A stretch of 6,269 nucleotides of DNA, from NCBI GenBank assembly GCA_905236595.1, contig CAJORE010000120.1, forward strand, positions 1 through 6,269, read 5' to 3'. This document shows positions 1 to 5,979 of this stretch, piece after piece (the stretch's first letter is position 1; each line of letters starts with the position of its first letter). The notes below the pieces were generated by a model. That model worked only from the letters and a program-made list of their open reading frames with translations. It ran no database searches and was not told the origin of the DNA. This DNA comes from an uncultured Selenomonadaceae bacterium. Its GTDB lineage: Bacteria; Bacillota; Negativicutes; Selenomonadales; Selenomonadaceae. Position numbers and translations under genes: made by a program.

Positions 1-3000
1 GTTTTTGCGGCGTCGCCCGTTATGTTCGTGTTTTCCACAGCGGCCAATGTCATGCTGTCGCCGGAATTCATGGCGACGCTTCCCGCTCCCGATATGTGGA
101 CGCCCGCGCCCGATTCCGACGAACTTAGATCCGTGTTCGTTTGGCCGGAATTTTTATCGCCGTTGGCGGCGTTGTTGGCTTCGTTGGTGGCGTCCGAAAC
201 ATTTTTCTTTTTCTCGTCCTTCTTCTTTTCTTTGCCGGAAAACTTGTCCGTGACTTTCTTCGATGCCCAATCAACGGAATCCGGCAAATATTTAAGCATC
301 GGTTCGGCTTTGTCGCTGATGAAGTTACTCGTTGATTCAAAAGCTGTCTTGGAGTCGCTCGAACCCGCGCCTTCGACGGCGACGCTGTTGACCGTGCCGC
401 TCGTATTTGCCTTGACGTTGATGTTGGTCGCGTTTATTGTGCCTTTTTCGTTGTTCGTGGTTTTCGTGCCGACCACCTTGCCATAAACGGAGGTGTCGGA
501 TTTGCCTTCGGCCGAAGCGACATTTTTGGCCATGGTGTGCGCCACGGTCGTTCCCTTGGCAATTTTTTGCGCCGAATCGCCGTCGGCGGAATTGACGGCA
601 ACATCGTTGCCGTTGTCGGCAATCATCGCGATGCTGTTCGTGTCATAACCAATCTTGGTCAGCCCCGCGCCGATTTCGACGTACGAACCGCTGCCGCCCA
701 ATGTCATGCCGCCGGTCACACCCGTTACCGTGCTGTCATTGGTCGAGGTTACGTTGAGATTTTTGGCGGTGAGCGTCGTTTCGTCATCAAGAATGACGAC
801 GCTGTTGCCTTCGCCATTCATGATATTTACCATGCCGGATATGCCGGCCGTACCCGATTTTGACGAACCGTAGACAATGCCCGTCTGAATCATTTTGTTG
901 TCGGCGGTGACGTCGATTTTATCGTTGCCGGACAATATGGCGTCCTTGCCGACCAATACCAAGCTGTCGCCGGCAATATCCTGCACGGTGACGGAGCCGC
1001 CGATGCCGACGGTGCTGTTTTGATTGAGCGTCAAATGCGGGCCGCCGTTACCCGTTATGGACACGGTGTTTGTTTTCGCATTGGCGGCAAGAGCGGCGTT
1101 GCCTTTGGCAACAATGTTTGCTCCCTGGCCGACGAAGGCGGCGGCGTTGTTCTTTAGCGCATCGACGCTGACGGCTCCCGTAAGGCCGAGTTTATTGCCG
1201 CCTTCCTGTTTGGTGTCCGCAATCTCGCTTAATACATAATAATTGGAGTATTTGGCGGGGTCGGACAACAACACGGCTTCGCTGATTAAGTTTTTCAGAC
1301 TTTTTTTCAGATCTCCACCGGCTTTTTCCGCTTCCGTCTGCAAGGTGCTTAAGTCTTCGTTAAAGTTGAGCGTGCTTAAATTGGCGATGGTCTGTGTGGT
1401 ATCGCCGGTGAAAATGTTGTTCCACTTGGACTTGATGTTGTCGATGGCGTTTTTCGGCACGGCGGTGATGCCGTCCCAAGATTTTTCGAGCTTTTCCCAC
1501 GCCGCGATGACACCGCTGACGGCGTCTTTGCCGACATTGTAATAAAGAGTGGCGTCGGTGTTTACGGCCACATCTCCCGCCGAATTTATTTTGACGTTGT
1601 TGTTGGCATCGCCGTCGTTACCGGCTATGGTGACGACGGCATTGTTCTTTATCGAATCCACCAACACGGCGGCATCAATCATTACCGCCGTGCTTTGTTT
1701 GTCTTTTTCGTTTTTCGCCGCGCTTTTGGCCGTCAATCGCAAGTGGTCGATATGGGTGTTGGCGGCAATGTCAACGTTCGGCGCAACGTCTTTGCCGTCT
1801 TTTTTGCCGCCTTCGTGAGTGGTGAGGGTTATTCCCTTGGCCACGGTAACATTGGCGTTGTTCTTTTGGTTAAATACGCCGACGCTGGCGCCGGGTTTCA
1901 CATACTCGCCGATTTTGCTGATGATGCCGGAACGTTTGCTCTCTTGCTTTTCTTCTTTCTTTTGCTGGGTTTTTGTCGGATCCTTGGTGTTGGCGGAGGA
2001 AGAAGGAGCATCGCCTGTGGCTCCGGCCGAAGAATTGGCAGACGTTTGTTCACCGCTGTTGCTGTTGTTACTGTTGCTGTTCGCTCCCGATTGCTCGGTG
2101 CCGCTACCGCTTGACGGAGCCGGTGAAGAATCGTTGTCGGCATTGTCCGAACCGGCCTCCGTATTCGTCGATGTCGCTGTCGGCGCCGCATTGTCGGCGC
2201 TTGACTCATTGGCTGCCGGTGCGGCGGATTCGGTATTGGCGACGTTTTCTTCGGCTTGCGTGCCGCTTGTCGAAGTTTGCCCTTCGTTTACCGCCGTATC
2301 GGCATTGGTTTTTGCCTGTTCAAGAGCTTTATTCTGTTCGGCGTCCTTTTTGTTTTTCTTGTCGGATTCCTTGAAGGGATTCTTGAAAGAGGGGTCGTTC
2401 GCCGTTCCCAAAGTGCTGATTACCGAAATGTCATCGGCCTTGACATTGTTTTCGGCGTTTATCGTAATCGCACCCGCATCAATATTCTTGGCGACGTTGA
2501 CCGCCGCATTGCTGTTGTCGTTTACGACGGCGACGGCCGTGGCTACGACACCCGTATCCGGCACCGTCGTTTCGATTCCGACGTTTACCGTTTCGGTCGA
2601 AACGGCTTTGGCGGAGAAAGCCCCGTTGGCTGTTATTGTATTGGCATCGGCATTGGCTGAATTGTTAGCCAAATTTATCTCCGAAGCCGTATCGCCGTTT
2701 ACCGTGCCGACTGCGGCAAATACGGTGTCATCGTCGGACTTCAACGCTTTGACCGTCACGTCGAACTTCGTCGTCGCGTCCGTTGCGATGGCAATGCCTT
2801 CGTTGGTCGCTTGCAGTTTGCCCTTGATGTCGACCGTGGCCTTGTTATCGCCGGTAATCGTTGCGACGGAGCGAGCGGGGATGGAGGCTTTGGAGGTCAT
2901 TGTAAGTTTGCTTGTGGCGGCAATGTCAATCGCGCCGCCCGTAACGGAGGCGCCTTCGCCGATGGTTACCGCCGCCGTGCTTTTCTTGTTGCCGGAAGAA

Positions 3001-4142
3001 CGCCAAATGCCGAGAAAATACTCAAGGGAATCAACTTTAAGGTCGGTGACGGCTTTGTATTTTGCCCACTTTTCCGCCGTCGCCGCCGTTTGGGCATCGT
3101 CCTTCATCAGCGTGAAGATGTTGCCTTCTTTGAACGTCGTATTGGCGGTGGCGTTCAGTTTGACCGTGCCGTCGGCGACAATCGTGCCGTCAACGTTAAT
3201 CGTCGCTTCGGCGCCTTTGCCGTCGGCGCGATTGTCAAGCCATTTTGACCAGTCAAGCACACCGTCGGGCATTTTGGAATAACTGTTGGACGGTGTCGAA
3301 TCGCTCAGTTTTTTGAGTGATTCATCGCTTGCCGTTTGTGTGCCTTTGGCTTCGATAATTATGTCGCCGCTTGCGGCATCGCGTGCCGCCGTCAAAGTAA
3401 TTCCCGCCCCGGCAAGACCCGAATCGGCGTTGACGAGATTGGTAAAATCAATGTTATTTTGACTTTTGACCACAGAGCCGGTCTTTAAGTCCACCGTCCC
3501 CGCACCGAGCATGACGCCGCTTGTCGTGTTTATCTGCCCTTCGATGCTTATGCCGCCGGAGCCGTAATCAAGCTTGCCGATGGCGTCCAACGTCACGCCG
3601 CTTATATTGCCTTCGTACAGCGTCTTGAATGAGTCGGCGGTCGTCACGATACCCGTAAATTTTCCGGCGTTAATGACGCCCGTTTTGCCGACGGCTATCC
3701 CGTCCGGGCTTAAAAACAGCAAATTGCCGTCAATGCGACTGCCCTTTATCGCGTTCACCGTGCCGTTGATGTCAATGCGGCCGTTTACAAGGTTGACAAG
3801 GTTGGCCGCGTCCGTTCCGCCGTTTTGACGGAAGTACATATTGGCAATATCGCCCGCCGTAAGATTAAATTTCCCGAAACGGTTCAGCGCAATATCGCCG
3901 CTTTGTTCCTGCGCAAACAAATTGTGGACGTTGCCGGACTGCACCAAGGACTGACCGCTTTTGTCGGTGATTTCCGTCGCGTGGGCGACAAAGGGATTGG
4001 CGAAGAAACTTGCCGCCGCCGTGAGCGCACAAAGAATTCGCTTTTCGCTCATGCGTTGTGCCGCGAGGCGACGCTCCCGCCGCGGCGGGAACGTCGTTTT
4101 GGTTTCTATGCGCTTTTTGTATTGGTTAACCATGTAGCCCAT
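1..4142 (-). CDS. TpsA-type giant exoprotein, LktA-like filamentous adhesin (3' end missing)
   Basis: The frame is open from ATG 4142 to the left edge: 1380 codons, no stop. This is a two-partner secretion substrate, exported by the upstream TpsB to the cell surface or medium. Residues 1-55 form a long signal peptide: Arg/Lys-rich n-region, hydrophobic core at about 36-52, likely cleavage AHA|TE. Residues about 56-165 form the TPS (haemagglutination activity) domain, with a LFLSPDGIAVG motif where FhaB-type proteins have NPNG. Beyond it lie Gly/Asn/Thr/Val-rich beta repeats, interrupted by Trp-containing helical segments (about 271-310, 342-386, 870-980, 1266-1300) and two low-complexity linkers (587-737 and 1302-1345). 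The only cysteine I see is Cys38, inside the signal peptide. The start is fixed by AAGGAG 8 nt upstream; Met31 has no ribosome site. The resemblance to LktA-family adhesins is by recognition. A CdiA-like toxin cannot be excluded because the C-terminus is not visible. Confidence 0.9.
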   Translation of the reverse strand, partial: MGYMVNQYKKRIETKTTFPPRRERRLAAQRMSEKRILCALTAAASFFANPFVAHATEITDKSGQSLVQSGNVHNLFAQEQSGDIALNRFGKFNLTAGDIANMYFRQNGGTDAANLVNLVNGRIDINGTVNAIKGSRIDGNLLFLSPDGIAVGKTGVINAGKFTGIVTTADSFKTLYEGNISGVTLDAIGKLDYGSGGISIEGQINTTSGVMLGAGTVDLKTGSVVKSQNNIDFTNLVNADSGLAGAGITLTAARDAASGDIIIEAKGTQTASDESLKKLSDSTPSNSYSKMPDGVLDWSKWLDNRADGKGAEATINVDGTIVADGTVKLNATANTTFKEGNIFTLMKDDAQTAATAEKWAKYKAVTDLKVDSLEYFLGIWRSSGNKKSTAAVTIGEGASVTGGAIDIAATSKLTMTSKASIPARSVATITGDNKATVDIKGKLQATNEGIAIATDATTKFDVTVKALKSDDDTVFAAVGTVNGDTASEINLANNSANADANTITANGAFSAKAVSTETVNVGIETTVPDTGVVATAVAVVNDNSNAAVNVAKNIDAGAITINAENNVKADDISVISTLGTANDPSFKNPFKESDKKNKKDAEQNKALEQAKTNADTAVNEGQTSTSGTQAEENVANTESAAPAANESSADNAAPTATSTNTEAGSDNADNDSSPAPSSGSGTEQSGANSNSNNSNSGEQTSANSSAGATGDAPSSSANTKDPTKTQQKKEEKQESKRSGIISKIGEYVKPGASVGVFNQKNNANVTVAKGITLTTHEGGKKDGKDVAPNVDIAANTHIDHLRLTAKSAAKNEKDKQSTAVMIDAAVLVDSIKNNAVVTIAGNDGDANNNVKINSAGDVAVNTDATLYYNVGKDAVSGVIAAWEKLEKSWDGITAVPKNAIDNIKSKWNNIFTGDTTQTIANLSTLNFNEDLSTLQTEAEKAGGDLKKSLKNLISEAVLLSDPAKYSNYYVLSEIADTKQEGGNKLGLTGAVSVDALKNNAAAFVGQGANIVAKGNAALAANAKTNTVSITGNGGPHLTLNQNSTVGIGGSVTVQDIAGDSLVLVGKDAILSGNDKIDVTADNKMIQTGIVYGSSKSGTAGISGMVNIMNGEGNSVVILDDETTLTAKNLNVTSTNDSTVTGVTGGMTLGGSGSYVEIGAGLTKIGYDTNSIAMIADNGNDVAVNSADGDSAQKIAKGTTVAHTMAKNVASAEGKSDTSVYGKVVGTKTTNNEKGTINATNINVKANTSGTVNSVAVEGAGSSDSKTAFESTSNFISDKAEPMLKYLPDSVDWASKKVTDKFSGKEKKKDEKKKNVSDATNEANNAANGDKNSGQTNTDLSSSESGAGVHISGAGSVAMNSGDSMTLAAVENTNITGDAAK
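105..241 (-). other. Second Lys-rich/Asn-rich linker within TpsA (about residues 1302-1345)
   Basis: A run of Lys and Glu (KEKKKDEKKKN, residues 1304-1314) is followed by an Asn/Ala/Ser/Thr-rich stretch ending near SSSESG. It follows a Trp-containing segment (LPDSVDWASKK). The order of Lys-rich block then Asn/Ser-rich block is the same as in the first linker, which suggests a repeated spacer module. Confidence 0.6.
1929..2390 (-). other. Low-complexity linker within TpsA (residues 585-738)
   Basis: This stretch of about 150 residues starts with a Lys/Asp-rich block (ESDKKNKKDAEQNK, from residue 592). It continues as a Ser/Asn/Ala/Thr/Gly/Glu-rich region with almost no hydrophobic residues, and closes with a charged block (QQKKEEKQESKR) before the beta-rich repeats resume at about residue 739. 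It is probably disordered and separates the N-terminal TPS/beta-helix part from the next repeat block. The function is inferred from composition only. Confidence 0.7.
2055..2081 (-). repeat. AAC/AGC trinucleotide tract inside tpsA
   Basis: Nine consecutive codons (residues 688-696) are AAC, AGC or AGT and encode NSNSNNSNS in the Ser/Asn-rich linker. The units are triplets, so gain or loss by slippage would keep the frame and change only linker length. The tract is imperfect (one AGT, one AAC-AAC doublet), which should limit slippage. Confidence 0.6.
4071..4094 (-). other. Strong GC-rich hairpin in the 5' coding region of tpsA
   Basis: The core at 4075-4090 (TCCCGCCGCGGCGGGA) is a perfect 16-bp palindrome, and three further pairs flank it across one mismatched position. 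In the tpsA mRNA that position becomes a U-G wobble, giving a continuous 10-bp stem with a CGCG tetraloop. On the opposite strand it would be an A-C mismatch. The element covers exactly codons 17-24 (TFPPRRER), 48-72 nt after the start codon. A role in translation or mRNA stability is possible but not shown. Confidence 0.6.
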
Positions 4143-4150
4143 GATCGTTA

Positions 4151-4156
4151 CTCCTT
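4151..4156 (-). promoter_or_regulatory. Ribosome binding site of tpsA
   Basis: AAGGAG lies 8 nt before ATG 4142, inside the 15-nt gap after the tpsB stop codon (TAG, 4160-4158). It fixes the tpsA start at the first Met and makes co-translation from one transcript plausible. No promoter or terminator fits in the gap. Confidence 0.85.
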
Positions 4157-4157
4157 G

Positions 4158-5840
4158 CTAAATCGTTCCCGTTATAAGAAAATTTACTCTGGTGCTGTCG
4201 ACTTTTTGCCCGTTAAATTCCTTTTTGAACGGGATGCCGAGGGATACCGTAGCGGCGATGTTTTTGTAATTGGCGGCAAGGCCGATACCTCCCGCCGCCA
4301 AAGTTTTGTCCTCTTCCGGCGCGGAATTGCCGCTCACCGTTCCCCAATCGACAAAAACAAAGGCGCGGTACGGCTTTTTCTTGCCGAAGGGCACATGGTA
4401 CTCGATGCTGGCCGAGATACCTTTTTCGCCGCCCAAAAAACTTTCTTCGTAGCCGCGAACGCTGTTTACACCGCCGATGTAGAACCGATCGCTTGACGCC
4501 AAATAATCGCTTGACGAGAGTTGCCCGTCAAGCCGCACCTGCATAATGTTGCCGTTGCCGTAACGTTTTTGCCAAAAGCTTGACAGTTGATAGCTGTTGC
4601 CGTTGTCCGATATGCTGTCAATATCTTTGCGGCGCGTCAACGTAAAGGAATGTCGGTGATAAACGACGCTGCTGTTGCCGTAGTGGGTAAAGGCAAAATA
4701 CGGCCGGTACCGATTGATTTTATCATCAACCCAACGGACAACCAACGGCGTCCCCTTGCCCAAATCCGTCTGTGATTTTTGATTGATATAGGAAAGTCCG
4801 AATTCGTAACGGCGCGTTTCGTCGATGAAAAACGGCAATCGCCACGTCGCGCCGATGGAATGAGCCTTGCCTTCGACGCCCAAAGGCTTAAGCTCGCCTT
4901 TTTTTATTTCCGTGCTGTTGGCCGTGTAGTCTATGTCAAGCTTCATGCCGCGTTTGTTAAGCGGCACGGTGTAACTTGCTCCCCATGCATCCGATCCGCG
5001 TGAGCGAATATACTGCGCGTTAAAGCCGTCGCGGTTCCCCGTGAGCGAACGGTAATTGTAAAACAACCCTTCGCGCCATCTGCCCGTCGTTTCATAGCCG
5101 TTGTTGTCGACGAGGAGGGTCAACGCTTGGTTTTTCGGTTCGTAAACCACAATCTCGTAATCGGTGGTGCCGACGGAACTGCCCGGCTTTAATACCAGCC
5201 TTGCCTGAGCGTCGTTGGTGCCGTTGAACCATTGCAGTTCGCGGTTCAACCGGCTTGTGTTGTCCACGTTGCCGGGCGTCAGACTGAACCTTTTGGCGAC
5301 GTAGCTTGCTTTGGTATGCTTGTTGCCGACGACGGTAACGTTGCCGGTTTTGCCTTCGATCAGCCTAATGCTGACCGCGCCGTCCGATATGCGTTGCGCC
5401 GGCAAAAAAGCGCGACAAACCATGTAGCCCTTGTCTTCGTAAAGCTTGTTGATTTTGCCGGTCATTTCGCGCAAATCGTCCAACGAAACGGCGCGGCCAA
5501 TGTATTCGTTCGTCACGGCGAAAATTTCGTCGTCGGTCAATATCGACGACGGATCCATGTTGACTTTCTTCAACTCAAATGTTACTTGCCCTTGGGCTTC
5601 GTCGGCGGTTGCCGCATCCTGCCGTTCGATTTTGTTTTTGCGCGCTTCTTCGTCGTCGGCAATTTGTCGGGCGACGCGCTCCCGTTCCATTGCTTCGCGT
5701 GCTTTGTCAAGCTGTACGCCCGGATCGTGCCTGCCGATGTCCGGCGCGGCGTTCGCCGTCGGCATGGCGGCGATTACACCCGTCGCCGAGATGGTTGCCG
5801 ATATGTATAGCAGTATCTTCTTTATCTTCGTCCTAAACAC
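4158..5840 (-). CDS. TpsB outer-membrane transporter (ShlB/FhaC/HecB family)
   Basis: This is the outer-membrane pore that recognises and secretes the TpsA encoded next to it, within a two-partner (type Vb) pathway. The 560 residues match the usual family size of about 550-590. In order: signal peptide 1-31 (FRTKIKKI n-region, hydrophobic core, ANA|APD cleavage); a charged helical segment at about 40-83 that may match the plug helix and linker of FhaC; POTRA1 at about 84-160, with the family-typical GYMVCRAFLPAQ; POTRA2 at about 161-235; and a 16-strand-type barrel to the end. The hallmark VRGY of loop 6 is at 461-464, and FVFVDWG matches a conserved barrel strand. The start is GTG 5840, preceded by AAGGAG with 8-nt spacing; an in-frame GTG at 5876 would add 12 residues but lacks such a site. 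The last residue is Ile, not the usual aromatic. Cargo specificity is inferred from the operon. Confidence 0.95.
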   Translation of the reverse strand: MFRTKIKKILLYISATISATGVIAAMPTANAAPDIGRHDPGVQLDKAREAMERERVARQIADDEEARKNKIERQDAATADEAQGQVTFELKKVNMDPSSILTDDEIFAVTNEYIGRAVSLDDLREMTGKINKLYEDKGYMVCRAFLPAQRISDGAVSIRLIEGKTGNVTVVGNKHTKASYVAKRFSLTPGNVDNTSRLNRELQWFNGTNDAQARLVLKPGSSVGTTDYEIVVYEPKNQALTLLVDNNGYETTGRWREGLFYNYRSLTGNRDGFNAQYIRSRGSDAWGASYTVPLNKRGMKLDIDYTANSTEIKKGELKPLGVEGKAHSIGATWRLPFFIDETRRYEFGLSYINQKSQTDLGKGTPLVVRWVDDKINRYRPYFAFTHYGNSSVVYHRHSFTLTRRKDIDSISDNGNSYQLSSFWQKRYGNGNIMQVRLDGQLSSSDYLASSDRFYIGGVNSVRGYEESFLGGEKGISASIEYHVPFGKKKPYRAFVFVDWGTVSGNSAPEEDKTLAAGGIGLAANYKNIAATVSLGIPFKKEFNGQKVDSTRVNFLITGTI

Positions 5841-5848
5841 CGTATATG

Positions 5849-5854
5849 CTCCTT
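5849..5854 (-). promoter_or_regulatory. Ribosome binding site that decides the tpsB start
   Basis: AAGGAG stands 8 nt before GTG 5840, the same motif and spacing as at tpsA. The longer reading from GTG 5876 would place this site inside the coding region and give an N-terminus (SNYYHEQGAYT) unlike a signal-peptide n-region. The shorter product starts MFRTKIKKI and leads straight into the hydrophobic core. Confidence 0.8.
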
Positions 5855-5863
5855 GTTCATGAT

Positions 5864-5873
5864 AGTAATTACT
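5864..5873. promoter_or_regulatory. Palindrome near the expected tpsB transcription start (candidate operator)
   Basis: AGTAATTACT is a perfect 10-bp palindrome located 4-14 bases downstream of the candidate -10 box, where the transcript should begin. An ATAGT/ACTAT arm pair lies around it. The position suits a repressor site, but it is short, AT-rich and could be chance. Confidence 0.3.
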
Positions 5874-5877
5874 CACT

Positions 5878-5904
5878 ATTATACATTAAGCAAGGCCGTT
5901 TCAA
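5878..5904 (-). promoter_or_regulatory. Candidate sigma-70-type promoter of the tpsB-tpsA operon
   Basis: A perfect TATAAT (5883-5878) is preceded by TTGAAA (5904-5899) with a short 15-bp spacer. An alternative weaker -35, TTGTTG (5907-5902), would give 18 bp. It lies just after the rpsI terminator and about 25 bases before the tpsB ribosome site, so the operon appears to have its own promoter. The -10 box is strong evidence; the choice of -35 is uncertain. Confidence 0.6.
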
Positions 5905-5921
5905 CAAGAAGGATTTTTTAC

Positions 5922-5960
5922 AAAAAAGCCGCTCACGTCCAAAACGACGTGAGCGGCTTT
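5922..5960 (-). terminator. Intrinsic terminator of rpsI
   Basis: A perfect 15-bp stem (AAAGCCGCTCACGTC with GACGTGAGCGGCTTT, 5925-5939 and 5946-5960) encloses a 6-nt loop and, on the minus strand, ends in a run of six T (5927-5922). It begins about 20 nt after the rpsI stop codon. On the plus strand there are only three T, so it is directional and isolates the secretion operon from ribosomal-protein transcription. Confidence 0.93.
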
Positions 5961-5979
5961 AACGTATTGCGATATAAAA

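Noticed and set aside
1301..1307. Run of seven A on the tpsA coding strand as a phase-variation or frameshift site
   Set aside because: It is short, encodes Lys-Lys in a helical segment, does not form a good in-frame slippery heptamer, and no stimulatory structure was seen.
1819..3282. 487-codon plus-strand open frame rich in Ala, Ser, Leu and Val
   Set aside because: It is antisense to tpsA. Its composition mirrors the Thr/Gly/Asn/Ala codons of the exoprotein (few TTA, CTA and TCA codons on the coding strand), it matches no family I recognise, and I saw no convincing ribosome site.
3301..3320. Hairpin with a T-rich loop (TCGCTCA / TGAGTGA)
   Set aside because: The stem is short with an imperfect pair in the mRNA, there is no following T run, and it sits inside the tpsA frame, so it is not a terminator.
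3825..4496. 223-codon plus-strand open frame crossing the tpsB-tpsA junction
   Set aside because: It overlaps both real genes in antisense, including the well-conserved TpsB barrel end and the TPS domain, and has no domain-like pattern.
5232..5810. 192-codon plus-strand open frame opposite the POTRA region of tpsB
   Set aside because: It is a shadow of the conserved TpsB coding frame with no independent support.
5841..5876. Upstream GTG (5876) as start of tpsB
   Set aside because: It has no good ribosome site, lies about on the predicted transcription start, and gives an N-terminus that spoils the signal peptide. GTG 5840 has AAGGAG at 8 nt.
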